Notes: generated by a model not told the origin, from the letters alone. 64,000 nt of DNA from Sphingobacterium hotanense (GCF_008274825.1 NZ_CP030848.1:62001-126000), one strand, 5' to 3'; shown: positions 44,752 through 54,898, numbered from the stretch's first letter. Translations and numbers: made by a program.

Positions 44752-46197
44752 TTATTTTCCCGATTTATGATCATTTAATAGGCGTAATAAGACTGCAAGA
44801 ATTTTATCTGCTGCTGTTTCTTCTAAATAGCTCGAACGCGCACGCCAGGTTTCATATCCTCCTAATTTGTGATGTTTAGCGGTAGGGAGATAACCGTTGT
44901 AGCCGTTTGCCAGCTCGATGTTAAAAGTCGGCTTAAATGGGCTTTTCGCTTTTAATTCCAAACCAATCTCGACGAATACTTCCGCAGGAATCGCAGTAAT
45001 TGCTAAATCACCAATTTTGAACACTTGCAGAATTAAATCGACCTGGTCAGGATAATCTCTTAGCAATAAGGTTTCACGTGCGTAAATTTCTTCCAGAGAC
45101 TGCATTGTGGGACCGGCGGCTTTTGCAACAATGCCTTCAGCGCGTTTAATGTCCTGTGCTGTTGGTTTTCTTACACCCAATCGAATCTCTTCTTGTTTGG
45201 CAGCTAGTTTTATTGAGTTTTGTTGAGGGGCATTTTTAATGGCTGAGTAGGATGCGCTAGCAACTTTATCAGCTACAGAGCGTATCTTTTCATAATGAGG
45301 AAGAGCTTCTGTTTTCTTTCCGGGCCAATTGATATTGTTGATATCGCCACTAGTTCCATTGCTCATGATGCCAACAAATGGTGGGTCGTTTAATGTTTTT
45401 TCGTTAAGCACAAGGTCTCCGATTCTATCGGCGAAGGCTCCGTAATAGTCTGCGGATATCTCCCCTGGTCCAGTTCCACCGACATAATGTAAGGAGTAGT
45501 TTGCAAGTACCGCAATTGGTTTACCATCCACAGTTTTTAAGAATATGCTAGGGACCTCCGGGTCGATTGGTCCAGCAGGTTTGTCCATGTTAGGATTTTC
45601 AACGCCCGGGTTCATCTTAACCTGATCTTGACCGCCAAATGGATTTGGCATCGCAGTTCCAGGCTTCATATACCAACGGCGATTAAAGACTTCCGATTCC
45701 TCTTTTCCCACACCCCAAGAGATAACTGCAGGCGCACGATTTTCATGAGCACGAATAAGTGCGTCTGCAGTTCTTTCGACGATAAAGTCTACATAGGCTG
45801 GATCGGGGTCACTTTGAAAGACTCCGCAGGCCGTGCCTGCAGAGTGTGTATGTGTCGCCGACATCATCATATTTTGTACCGGGATCCCGGTAAACTCGGA
45901 AGCGCGCTGTTTTGCTTTGTCCAGCGTTTCTCTGGATACCATACATAGATCCAAAACCACAAAACCCAACTTCGTCTGCCCGTCATCCAAGACCAATGCT
46001 CTGGCGTGGATATCATCATGCACATGCCTCACCGTCACGTCCTGCATATTCCCATTGATAGAAGAGCCTATTTTGGGAGTGATGGTGCTTTTTGCTGCGC
46101 CCGCCTGAAATACTTTGTTGGCGGAATTGCTCTGCGCAAGGGCGCTGCCAGTGAGAAAGAGCAAGGATAATAGGAAGGTACAGACTGAAGATTTCAT
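44752..46197 (-). CDS. Neutral ceramidase-like exported protein (catalytic Ser replaced)
   Basis: 481 residues with signal peptide LLSLLFLTGSALAQ. The alkaline/neutral ceramidase N-terminal domain is clear: AGAAKSTITP, the Zn-site ATHTHSAGT (His116, His118), LANYSLHYVGG and a late NGYNGYLPT. In true ceramidases the amidase motif is GDVSPN with a nucleophilic Ser; here it reads GDINNI (284-289), with Asn287 in that place. So the metal site seems kept, but the known serine is absent. Another amide- or ester-cleaving reaction is possible. It lies 35 bases after its paralog. Confidence 0.85.
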   Translation of the reverse strand: MKSSVCTFLLSLLFLTGSALAQSNSANKVFQAGAAKSTITPKIGSSINGNMQDVTVRHVHDDIHARALVLDDGQTKLGFVVLDLCMVSRETLDKAKQRASEFTGIPVQNMMMSATHTHSAGTACGVFQSDPDPAYVDFIVERTADALIRAHENRAPAVISWGVGKEESEVFNRRWYMKPGTAMPNPFGGQDQVKMNPGVENPNMDKPAGPIDPEVPSIFLKTVDGKPIAVLANYSLHYVGGTGPGEISADYYGAFADRIGDLVLNEKTLNDPPFVGIMSNGTSGDINNINWPGKKTEALPHYEKIRSVADKVASASYSAIKNAPQQNSIKLAAKQEEIRLGVRKPTAQDIKRAEGIVAKAAGPTMQSLEEIYARETLLLRDYPDQVDLILQVFKIGDLAITAIPAEVFVEIGLELKAKSPFKPTFNIELANGYNGYLPTAKHHKLGGYETWRARSSYLEETAADKILAVLLRLLNDHKSGK

Positions 46198-46232
46198 AGC
46201 GTTTTCGGTTTTGATTAGTATGCTGTTCTTGT

Positions 46233-47693
46233 TTAATTCATCTGAGAAAATAAGTTGGTAATCGTGCTGAAGACTTTTCTAGAGGCATTTATCTCGACAC
46301 GGTTCGTTCCTAACCAAGTCTCATATCCACCAAGTTTATGCTGCTCTGGAGTAGGCAAGTAGCCGTAAGAGCCATTGGCAAAGGATATGGTGAAGGTCTT
46401 ATTTTTTGGATATTGCGATTTTAGCGCTAGGCCAGACTCGGCGAAGGTTTCGAAAGGGATGGCTGCGATTTGAAGATCGCCGATGCGGAACGTTTGTAAT
46501 AACACAGATATCTCCGTAGGCCATTCGTTCTGCAATTGAGTAATGCGCTGCGCATAGGTTCTTTCCAGTGGATGATTGATAGGTTTGGCGTCTTCAGGCA
46601 TAGCAATTACTCGCTTTGCTAGTGCAAGTTGTTTGTCCGTTGGTTTACGAACCATGAGTGTCTGTTCCGCTTGTTTTGCTTGTAGTTTCAGCCAAGGTTG
46701 GTATTTTACGTTTTGTAATGAGCTGTATACTTTTTGCGCAACGTCGTTTGCTACAAATTTCATTTTCTGATAAGGAGCATCTTTTGGTGGGGCACCTTGT
46801 ACATTGACGTTGTTGATGTCTCCAGAAGTTCCGTTGGTCATTATTCCAACAAATGGTGCGTCTGGGTTATTTTTTGTGAGCAGCTCTTGCATCCGGTTGG
46901 CGAAGACGGCAAAGTAGTCCGCAGAGATATCGTGTTTAGGCACTCCTCCGATGTAATGCAAGGAGTAATTTGCCAGAAGTGCGATAGCACGGCCATCAAC
47001 TGCCTGTACCGATAGAAAGGATACTTCAGGATCTGTTGGTCCTGCCGGTTTCACAATGTCGGGATTGCCAATACCTGGGTTAAATCTTACCGGTTCTTTT
47101 TCTCCAAAAGGATTTACGACAAGATCTTTCATATGCCATCTTCTATTGAACACATGTTCGGGAATATTTACTGAACCCCAACCTATCTGTGCAGGCTCCA
47201 TTCTGTAGATCGCCATATCGACAGCGTCCGCTATTTTTAGTGCTAGAAAGTCCTGATATCGATCCAGACCTTCCTGAGGATTCCATCCACGGCGTTTTGG
47301 TCCTTCCCCTTCCGCACTGGTTGCGGAGTGGGTATGCGTGCCGGCGATCAGGATATTCGCTGTGGGGATTCCTGTACGCGCGTTGATTTCTTTTTTAGCT
47401 GCATCGCAAACTTTACGCGCCAATCCGATATTATCACAGATAATAAAAGCGAGCTTGCTGTCGCCATCGTCTAGCACTAAACTTCGCGCATGGAGTTCAT
47501 CGTGGATATTCTTGGCCTCCGGAGGAGTGCCAAAATTGCCAACAATACCACCGCCTAAGTAAGGCGTGATGACGGTTTTAGCAGCACCAGCCATAAAAGT
47601 GCGTTGTTGCCCAAAACTCAGCGTCGCGGATAAGATGAAGAGCATTGAAAGTAAGAATTGTCCTACAATCTGTATTTTGATTTTTCTTTCCAT
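46233..47693 (-). CDS. Neutral ceramidase-like exported protein (catalytic Ser replaced)
   Basis: First gene of the second operon, 486 residues, signal peptide LLSMLFILSATLSFGQ. Same family as its downstream neighbour: AGAAKTVITPYLGGG, GTHTHSATS and LLANYSLHYIGGVPKHDISA. The amidase-motif position reads GDINNV, again Asn for Ser. The palindromic operator CTTGTGTAGACAAG lies 123 bases upstream. Similarity to the neighbour is high enough to suggest a tandem duplication. Confidence 0.85.
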   Translation of the reverse strand: MERKIKIQIVGQFLLSMLFILSATLSFGQQRTFMAGAAKTVITPYLGGGIVGNFGTPPEAKNIHDELHARSLVLDDGDSKLAFIICDNIGLARKVCDAAKKEINARTGIPTANILIAGTHTHSATSAEGEGPKRRGWNPQEGLDRYQDFLALKIADAVDMAIYRMEPAQIGWGSVNIPEHVFNRRWHMKDLVVNPFGEKEPVRFNPGIGNPDIVKPAGPTDPEVSFLSVQAVDGRAIALLANYSLHYIGGVPKHDISADYFAVFANRMQELLTKNNPDAPFVGIMTNGTSGDINNVNVQGAPPKDAPYQKMKFVANDVAQKVYSSLQNVKYQPWLKLQAKQAEQTLMVRKPTDKQLALAKRVIAMPEDAKPINHPLERTYAQRITQLQNEWPTEISVLLQTFRIGDLQIAAIPFETFAESGLALKSQYPKNKTFTISFANGSYGYLPTPEQHKLGGYETWLGTNRVEINASRKVFSTITNLFSQMN

Positions 47694-47815
47694 AATTATA
47701 AGGTTAGGGTAAAAGCCTTACAGATATGATGTGAAATTTGTTCAGGTATGAAGTTTTAATGCGGAGTCATCTTAGGCTTAATCGTTCTCAACAGACTCTT
47801 CTTGTAAATATACGA

Positions 47816-47829
47816 CTTGTGTAGACAAG
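47816..47829. promoter_or_regulatory. GntR operator-like palindrome, operon 2
   Basis: CTTGTGTAGACAAG keeps both 5-base arms of CTTGTATATACAAG, with a changed centre. It lies between the third ceramidase-like gene and the start of the two-ceramidase operon, so it can serve the latter. Confidence 0.6.
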
Positions 47830-47871
47830 AACAAATAGTTTACATCTTTTATCTTCTTAAATTTTTGTTTT

Positions 47872-49398
47872 TTATTGATGTTCAGGAGGTACATTGCCAT
47901 ATCCCCAGGCCTGTTTAAATACTGCTGGAGGTGGGGGGCTGGGTACTTTGCCCGGAGTCATTTGATTTGCCAGTTCAATTCCTGTATTAGCGATCTGTCG
48001 ACCTGCGGACACTTCCAAGTTAGAATAAGACGTTAATCGTGTTTCGTAGCCTCCACCGCTGGACCCCATTGCTTCCTCCGTCGGAACATAGCCAACACAT
48101 CCATTTGCCAGTTCCACGATGAATGTGAAAGGAAAATGACTAGCTTTCTTGATATCCAAACCAAATTGGACGAAGTATTCTGCAGGGTTCGAAACGAATG
48201 CGACCGGTCCTACTTGGATTGCCTGTACTTCTACTTCTGCTTTCGGCCTTTTCTTAATCATGGCGTCTAATAGAAGGATTTCCTTTGCGAACGTCCATTC
48301 TACACTTCCCGATTTTTCCGGCCCTTGTTTCACTAATTCCAAAGATTTTTTGACCTTTTCCTTGGCAGGAATTCTACGGTTTACGGTCCATACTTTCTGT
48401 CTGGAGTCTAAAGGAATATCCGAACCTGCGCCACGTTTCGCTAATAACATGGTTTTGTATGCTTCGGCACCAACGCGACCGCCCACTAATTCCCACCATT
48501 CTTCCGCAGAGGGGTTTGCATGCTTTGCCATATTGTCTACCTGCGTAATATCACCGCAGGCTCCCTGCATGAACACGACCGGCAATGCGGCATTACCCGT
48601 CACTCCCCGCAATGTTCTTTCCATGGCTCCAATCCAATTGGCGGATATCCCATCAGGATTTGTGGTCGCATGACAGGCGAAATTGACGACCATGCCTAAT
48701 AAGTTGTCTTTTAAATCCCAAACACCAATAGTTCCTACATCCGGATCGATTGGACCTGCATAATCAATGATATCCGGATTTCCTACGCCCGGATGCGTAT
48801 AGGTCAAACCGTTTTTCATTCGCATTCGGCGGTTAAAGGCAACTTTATCTTCTTTGCCAACGCCAACCGCAAGCTTAGCATCTTGAAGATTAGCATTTGC
48901 ATCCACGACTGCTGCGACAATTTGATGTTGCAGATACTGTATAAATCCGGGATCCGAAACGATGGACATATTCGTGGCAAGATGCTTAATCAAAGGGTCT
49001 GCATCATCAAAATCGCCCGGTTCGGACATGGCGATGGGACCCGAGGAATGGGAATGTGAGGCTCCTATCATGATGTCCTTTCCGGAAATACCGCAAGCCG
49101 ACTCTATTTCTGCGCGACTAATTTCCACAACACGGCGTGTTATGAAGAGAAGATCGACCCCTACGAGCGCCACTTTCTTCTTTCCATCATCAAATACGAC
49201 GGCGCGGACTTTACACTGGTCGTGAAACTTCTTATGATGGCTTTTGCCATAGTTGCCCGGCTGCTCCATGCCAATATCAGGCGTGATATCCTTTTCCGAA
49301 AAGCCTGCTCGAAAAGTAGGAGCAATCCCATTATGCGGTTTAGCATGTACATGAGCGATTAGAAAAACAGCGAATATAGATGTTATTATATATTTCAT
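47872..49398 (-). CDS. Neutral ceramidase-like exported protein (diverged paralog)
   Basis: I start at the ATG at 49398 (MKYIITSIFAVFLIAHVHAK), which gives a signal peptide; an upstream in-frame ATG at 49428 lies inside susD. About 508 residues. It keeps FRAGFSEKDITPDIG, GASHSHSSGPI and VNFACHATTNPDGIS, and a late NGCVGYVPT. The amidase-motif position reads GDITQV (Thr in place of Ser). It is more distant from the other two, and sits 20 bases after susD in the first operon, so it may meet the substrate first. Confidence 0.85.
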   Translation of the reverse strand: MKYIITSIFAVFLIAHVHAKPHNGIAPTFRAGFSEKDITPDIGMEQPGNYGKSHHKKFHDQCKVRAVVFDDGKKKVALVGVDLLFITRRVVEISRAEIESACGISGKDIMIGASHSHSSGPIAMSEPGDFDDADPLIKHLATNMSIVSDPGFIQYLQHQIVAAVVDANANLQDAKLAVGVGKEDKVAFNRRMRMKNGLTYTHPGVGNPDIIDYAGPIDPDVGTIGVWDLKDNLLGMVVNFACHATTNPDGISANWIGAMERTLRGVTGNAALPVVFMQGACGDITQVDNMAKHANPSAEEWWELVGGRVGAEAYKTMLLAKRGAGSDIPLDSRQKVWTVNRRIPAKEKVKKSLELVKQGPEKSGSVEWTFAKEILLLDAMIKKRPKAEVEVQAIQVGPVAFVSNPAEYFVQFGLDIKKASHFPFTFIVELANGCVGYVPTEEAMGSSGGGYETRLTSYSNLEVSAGRQIANTGIELANQMTPGKVPSPPPPAVFKQAWGYGNVPPEHQ

Positions 49399-49418
49399 AA
49401 TTTTTTGATTTATCTCCC

Positions 49419-51053
49419 TTATTGCCAACCTGGATTCTGTGTCAAATTCGGATTGAGTGTAATTTCTTGTGTCGGTATTGGATAGAGATAAAGTTTATTA
49501 TCCCATTTTCTTGCAGCAAAGCCTGGATAGATAACACGTAAATTTCCATTGGCAGGGTCTCTAGCGCCAAGTATTGTCTTCGGGTTTTCTAATAGCTTGC
49601 CTGCTTTCCAACGAACCAAATCGTCCCAACGGTCTCCTTCTGCGGATGTTTCTATTCTCCGTTCTCTGCGTATTTCATTTAGAAGCGGTGAGATTGGTAC
49701 TTCCCAATTCGGCCAGTTCGGATCAGTAAATCCGACAGCAACGGTCAGATGGGGCATCCCCACTCGATCGCGTAACAGGTTGATTGTTCCGTCTAAGACA
49801 TCCTGCGTGCATTCGCCTAATTCAGCTTTTGCCTCCGCATAATCCAATAGCACTTTTCCGTAACGATAAATGAAATCATCAATTATAGAAGTGCTCGGCA
49901 GACGATCTTTTTCGAAAGGGCTGTATCCCTTGATGATAAAATAGCTTGTCGGACAATTGGCGTTCAGGAATTCTGGCATTTCCTTATAATTCACAGTCCC
50001 ATTGTCAAAAATGCGATACGGGCGATCTTCGCGATAAATAGATTGTCGCATTCTTGGGTCTCGGTTAACAAACTCATCAGCGAAGTTGGCATCGCCTTTA
50101 TAAAGCGGACTTAATGCAATTGGTAAACCGTCTTCGCATAGATAGGACTCGACAAAATCCTTGCTGTATCCAGTTTGCGGCTCCCCGAGCTGACGAACGT
50201 TGTTGTGCATCCGTTTGTCGGTAATGAAGCGCTGTACTAAAATGCCTTCCGAATTGCCTTTAAGCTCGTATTGAACGAATAGATCGAAGAAGTCTTCTTC
50301 CACTTTCCCCGTTTTGTAAACTGAGAATTGGTTTGAATTGATAATCTGCTCAGCAGAACTCGCTGCTAGTCTTAGGAGTTCTTCGTGTCCTGTCCCTACT
50401 TGATGATATTTGCGGAAAGTGCCTTCGAAAAGACAGACCTCGGTTTTTAAAGCCAGCGCTGCATACTTCGTTAATCGGTCGGCAGTGGAACTTTCAGGCA
50501 GGTTCGCGATGGCGAAGTCAAGGTCTGCCAGGATATTGTTAGTCACGGTCTCTCTACTGTCTCTAGGTGCCGTTAGTTCGGGTGACTCCGGTGTTAGGCT
50601 CGTATTCAGCCATGGCACTTCGCCAAATTTCTTCAGCTTCTCTAAGTAGTGGAAGGATTTAAAAAATCGTATTTCTCCCTCCGCTCTCTTCAGTGCCGGG
50701 TCGGTGATAGTCATCGTGGCAATGCGATCAAGGGCATAGTTACAACGACGTATTTGTAGCCAGTCAGACTTTCCCCAGCCCCCGTCGGTTGCCGGAACGT
50801 TGTATTCATTCCAAGTATAAATATTTCTACTGCTCGGTATTTGGTTGTCACTTGCATTATCAACATTGAACCAAGCAAGCCGTGCATCGAAAAGAGTAGC
50901 ATAGAACTGGTTTGCATACATCTCCACATCGGATGCTGTTTTCCAAAATGTCGCGTCGCTGATTTCGTCTAAAGGATATTTTTCTAGGTAATCGTCATTG
51001 CAGGAAGTTGCTAATAGTATAGCCAACAAACCTATTTTGTATATCTTGTTCAT
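49419..51053 (-). CDS. SusD/RagB-family nutrient-binding lipoprotein
   Basis: SusD partner of the second SusCD pair, about 544 residues. I use the ATG at 51053 (MNKIYKIGLLAILLATSCND), which gives a lipobox with Cys18; the frame upstream overlaps susC. SusD signs are YLEKYPLDEISDATFWKT, AEGEIRFFKSFHYLEKLKKF and the C-terminal NEIRRERRIETSAEGDRWDD. It binds the substrate that SusC imports. No SusE-like lipoprotein follows. Confidence 0.93.
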   Translation of the reverse strand: MNKIYKIGLLAILLATSCNDDYLEKYPLDEISDATFWKTASDVEMYANQFYATLFDARLAWFNVDNASDNQIPSSRNIYTWNEYNVPATDGGWGKSDWLQIRRCNYALDRIATMTITDPALKRAEGEIRFFKSFHYLEKLKKFGEVPWLNTSLTPESPELTAPRDSRETVTNNILADLDFAIANLPESSTADRLTKYAALALKTEVCLFEGTFRKYHQVGTGHEELLRLAASSAEQIINSNQFSVYKTGKVEEDFFDLFVQYELKGNSEGILVQRFITDKRMHNNVRQLGEPQTGYSKDFVESYLCEDGLPIALSPLYKGDANFADEFVNRDPRMRQSIYREDRPYRIFDNGTVNYKEMPEFLNANCPTSYFIIKGYSPFEKDRLPSTSIIDDFIYRYGKVLLDYAEAKAELGECTQDVLDGTINLLRDRVGMPHLTVAVGFTDPNWPNWEVPISPLLNEIRRERRIETSAEGDRWDDLVRWKAGKLLENPKTILGARDPANGNLRVIYPGFAARKWDNKLYLYPIPTQEITLNPNLTQNPGWQ

Positions 51054-51081
51054 TGTAGTTTCTTTAGGTAATGAATGCTGA

Positions 51082-54000
51082 TTAAAAACTGAAGTTTGCA
51101 CCGAACGAAAACGATCGGAACATTGGATAAGCGCTAGGTCCGGCAAGTTCAGGGTCAGAAATCTTAATCATTTTGGTTAATGTCCATAAATTGCTTCCCG
51201 TAAAGAATACACGAATTCTATCCGAGCTGATCCGTTGTGTCAACTCTTGCGGAAGTGTATAGCCTAAGGTTAATTGCTTCAAGCGTAGGTAAGCGGCATT
51301 TTGTAGGTAGCGCGTTTGTACTGTCGTAATATCAGCGGCTCCTGCAATAATTGGCCTAGGGAAGAAGGCATTGGGGTTTTGCGGTGACCAGTAATCCATG
51401 GCAACCTTTGGAATACCTACCCACTCGTTGGAGTATTGTGTAAGATAGTAGAGGTTTGAGATGACTAAATCACGTTTTCCAACGCCTTGAAAAAAGATGT
51501 CCATGTCGAATCCCTTCCAGGCTAGATTCGTTCTGAAACCGAAGCTATAGCGAGGAGTATTGTTTCCGATGATACTCATGTCGCCTGGGTCGCTCAAAGT
51601 TTGTGCTCCGCGTGTTATCTTACCATCGCCGTTGATATCAACCATCCATAAATCGCCGGCCTGTCTTTTTCTACCATTGATATTGCTTTGGTCTAGCGCA
51701 AGAGCCTCTTGGTCAGTTTGGAAAAGACCTCCGGTCGTTAGTCCCCAGATGTTTCCCATGTCGGCTCCCTCGTAATAGTCCGAGATGAGGCCTGAAGGGT
51801 TACTGAAGCGGGTAATCTTGGCAAGATAGTCTGATAAAATTCCTGTAATTCCATATCTAAAATCGCCTACCTGATCATTCCAGTTTAGGGTGAGGTCAAA
51901 GCCTGTGGTTCTTAGATCCGCTGCATTCGCTTGCGGTTCTGTTACGGCTAATACGGCCGGAAGTGTTTGCGACTTGGTCAGCATGTTTTTCGTGTCGCGT
52001 GTATAGAAGTCGAAGGAACCGTTCAATCTGTTCTCTAAAAATCCGAAATCTACACCGAAGTTTTTCTGCGTTACAGTTTCCCAGGTCAAGCTCGAACTCA
52101 CTAATCCTGGAGCGATTACCGACATCGGGCGATCGCCGTTGATTAGGTAGTTTACCTCGGCAGCGGTCATTGTCGCTATATAAGGATAATACAGGTCGAT
52201 ATTCTGATTTCCTAAGTTACCATAGGAGGCGCGGAATTTTAGTTGATTTATACTCTTCTTCAAGGGCTCAAAGAAAGGCTCATTATCCACACGCCATCCG
52301 AGGGATACGGAAGGGAAAAATGCAAACCTGTCGCTTTGAGCAAACTTGGAGGTACCATCGTATCGGCCGTTAAATTCTACCAAATAGCGATCAGCATAGC
52401 TGTAATTTATACGGGAAAATGCTCCGCGGATAGCATACTCGTTGATCCCATCGTAGGCAAATCGGTCCCCGGATGCTAAATTGATGTACGGAACTTCGTT
52501 AATGATCAGATTTCGACGTTCGGCACTTACTGAGTTATATTGTGCATGCTCTTGGTTAAATCCGAGCATCGCCTTGAAATAGTGTTTCTCGGCAAAAGTT
52601 TTGGTATAATCTGCGTATGCATTGAACACATAATAGCGATCGTCGTAATTCGAACGGGTTACTCGATTTGGATTACTTCCGCCGTAATAACCCATTACCT
52701 CACCAGCAACGTTATAGAATGGCTGTTTTGCTAGATAGGACAACTCTTTAGTAGCCTTATTATTGAACGAGTAGTCCACATTGATGGTCACCTCTTTTAT
52801 AGGGGTTACTTTGACCAGGCCGGTCATCCACATATCGTTTATATGACGGGTTTGATAGCCGCCTTCGCTTAACATTTGCGCCGGGTTAAAAATAGAGCCT
52901 TCATGCGCCCAGTTGCCATTGGGATCCTTTACAGGCTGAGTGGAGTAGACGTTGGTTTGGTAGATGGTACCATCTTCAGGAAAGGAATTCCGGAATTGCG
53001 GATCGTTGGGCGGAAAATGTTTGTTGCCGTTGTTGATGCTTACCTTTGTTCCAACGGTAATCCACTCTTTGATATGGTAATTTAAGTTGGTCATGAAGTT
53101 GTAGCGTTTATAATACTCATCAAACAAATCTTTGTTCGCTAAGCCGTTCTGCTTGATGAAAGAGAAGGATGAGTAGTAGTCAAACTTTTCTGAACCGCCA
53201 GTGATACTAGCCGTATGCTGCTGCATGGGATAGCTTTTATTCATCAGCACATCTTCCCAGTTGGTATTAGCGACTCCTCGCCATTCGTCCGTCGAGCTAG
53301 GGTGTACAAAAGAATTGGGTTTTGACGGATCATTATAATGTGCCATCATTGCTTCCATTGTAAGATCATCAAAATAGTTTCTTCCGTTGACCCGCATAGA
53401 TGCCTCGTTCATGTAGGCGATGCGATCTTTGGTGTCAATAAAATCAATTCGACTTGTTGGGCTATTGGAAGAAAATAAGGTTGAAACGCTGATTACAGGT
53501 TTATCTTTTTTTCCGGATTTAGTGGTGATAAGGATAACACCATAGGCTGCCCGGGCGCCATAAATTGCTGCTGAAGCGGCATCTTTTAATATCGTCACGC
53601 TTTCAATATCCGAAGGACTGATGAGGTTCGGATCCATCGGTATGCCGTTGACAAGAATCAATGGACCTCCTCCGTTGATGGATGTATTGCCACGAACATT
53701 AAAGGTGGATCCCTTTCCAGGAGCACCGCTCCCTTGTGTAACGTTTAGGTTAGGGGCTGTTCCCTGTAATCCCTGCCCCAGCGTGGTAATCGGACGGCTT
53801 TCGAGTACCTCGGAAGTAACCGTAGATACTGCACCTGTCAGATTCTCCTTTTTCTGTGTACCATATCCAATCACCACCACATCCCCGATAGAGGTTACAT
53901 CAGATTGTAGCGTCACATCCGTAACTCCATTTCCGCCGATAGCCATTTCCTGCGTAATATAGCCCACTGTGCTGAAAACGAGCGTATTCGCGTCGGTATT

Positions 54001-54315
54001 CGCTTGTAAGCTATATTGTCCTTCTGCGTTGGTGGATGTTGCGGCTGTCAATCCTTTCACTTTCACACTCACCCCTTCCAGCGGAACGCCGTCGGTATTT
54101 CGGACTCTGCCTGATAATGTTCTTTGTTGATTGCTGTTGTTTTGCACAACATTTGTTCTTTTGAGCATCTTACCCTTTATCAAGGAGTGAGAATCACGTT
54201 CGCTTTCGGAGGTTGCCGAAAGATTCCCGGTATTCATGATCAGTCCTGCGCTGATAAAGAATACTCGTAGGATTCGCGATAGTTGCTCTTGGCTGCTAAT
54301 CTGTTCCATATACAT
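51082..54315 (-). CDS. SusC/RagA-family TonB-dependent transporter
   Basis: Outer-membrane importer of about 1077 residues. The frame is open to 54390, but MYMEQISSQEQ at 54315 (or the Met two codons later) is the likely start because it begins a plausible export signal. Domains: carboxypeptidase-regulatory-like (LSGRVRNTDGVPLEGVSVKV), plug (VVVIGYGTQKKENLTGAVST, ILKDAASAAIYGARAAYGV), and a barrel ending in FRSFSFGANFSF. It heads the first operon of the GntR-controlled locus, with a perfect palindromic operator 330 bases upstream. Confidence 0.95.
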   Translation of the reverse strand: MYMEQISSQEQLSRILRVFFISAGLIMNTGNLSATSESERDSHSLIKGKMLKRTNVVQNNSNQQRTLSGRVRNTDGVPLEGVSVKVKGLTAATSTNAEGQYSLQANTDANTLVFSTVGYITQEMAIGGNGVTDVTLQSDVTSIGDVVVIGYGTQKKENLTGAVSTVTSEVLESRPITTLGQGLQGTAPNLNVTQGSGAPGKGSTFNVRGNTSINGGGPLILVNGIPMDPNLISPSDIESVTILKDAASAAIYGARAAYGVILITTKSGKKDKPVISVSTLFSSNSPTSRIDFIDTKDRIAYMNEASMRVNGRNYFDDLTMEAMMAHYNDPSKPNSFVHPSSTDEWRGVANTNWEDVLMNKSYPMQQHTASITGGSEKFDYYSSFSFIKQNGLANKDLFDEYYKRYNFMTNLNYHIKEWITVGTKVSINNGNKHFPPNDPQFRNSFPEDGTIYQTNVYSTQPVKDPNGNWAHEGSIFNPAQMLSEGGYQTRHINDMWMTGLVKVTPIKEVTINVDYSFNNKATKELSYLAKQPFYNVAGEVMGYYGGSNPNRVTRSNYDDRYYVFNAYADYTKTFAEKHYFKAMLGFNQEHAQYNSVSAERRNLIINEVPYINLASGDRFAYDGINEYAIRGAFSRINYSYADRYLVEFNGRYDGTSKFAQSDRFAFFPSVSLGWRVDNEPFFEPLKKSINQLKFRASYGNLGNQNIDLYYPYIATMTAAEVNYLINGDRPMSVIAPGLVSSSLTWETVTQKNFGVDFGFLENRLNGSFDFYTRDTKNMLTKSQTLPAVLAVTEPQANAADLRTTGFDLTLNWNDQVGDFRYGITGILSDYLAKITRFSNPSGLISDYYEGADMGNIWGLTTGGLFQTDQEALALDQSNINGRKRQAGDLWMVDINGDGKITRGAQTLSDPGDMSIIGNNTPRYSFGFRTNLAWKGFDMDIFFQGVGKRDLVISNLYYLTQYSNEWVGIPKVAMDYWSPQNPNAFFPRPIIAGAADITTVQTRYLQNAAYLRLKQLTLGYTLPQELTQRISSDRIRVFFTGSNLWTLTKMIKISDPELAGPSAYPMFRSFSFGANFSF

Positions 54316-54644
54316 TGTTTGAATTAAACTTGACTCTTTTCCCTTGCCCGAATCGCCAGGCATGGGGGTATAGCGAATGTTTGTACACAAGAATGCTAGG
54401 CCCCTTTATTCGCTATAGTTTTAGGGCTGCGGTACTAGGTAAATCTTTAAGTCGTCGTTCAGTGAATCCAAATGTATCTAATGCACGGTTTAGGAATCTC
54501 TCAAGCTAACCATTTGGATGCATCGTCTATGTTTTCAGCATGTATAGAGAAGGGTTTTGCAATAGTGATTGCTATTGTCTTCTCATAATTTTCGGTATTC
54601 AGTTTATCCGTTGATATAATTAGTTGAACAAATATAATAAAATA

Positions 54645-54658
54645 CTTGTATATACAAG
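54645..54658. promoter_or_regulatory. Perfect GntR operator-like palindrome, susC operon
   Basis: CTTGTATATACAAG is its own reverse complement. The same sequence with small changes occurs in front of each other operon of the locus and of the GntR gene, so it is the probable operator for that regulator. Confidence 0.75.
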
Positions 54659-54760
54659 AAATTGAGAGAAAAATAATTATTTATTTTTAATAGAATGAGT
54701 TTAATACGGTTTAATACAGTCTATTATGTGCTTTTTTGTTGTCGGTTTGTCGTTGTATTA

Positions 54761-54774
54761 TATGTATATACAAG
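54761..54774. promoter_or_regulatory. Second GntR operator-like site upstream of susC
   Basis: TATGTATATACAAG matches 12 of 14 bases of the perfect site, which is 116 bases away (about 11 helical turns). Two sites could allow looping. Confidence 0.55.
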
Positions 54775-54898
54775 TATTTTCTTTTGCAACGAATTAAAAG
54801 TTAGATCCAGGATTCTGATGTAAGTTTTCCGATGCACATCTATTTTTATTCAGAGAGTAGGGAGTTGCTCGTTGACGGTTTCGCTTGAGTTTCGCAGC

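Larger units (their letters stand above)
54391..54898. other. Long upstream region of the second susC, with two operator copies
   Basis: About 500 AT-rich bases without a gene. It contains the perfect palindrome at 54645-54658 and a partial one at 54761-54774. The rest should hold the susC promoter and leader; I see no other clear structure. Confidence 0.6.
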
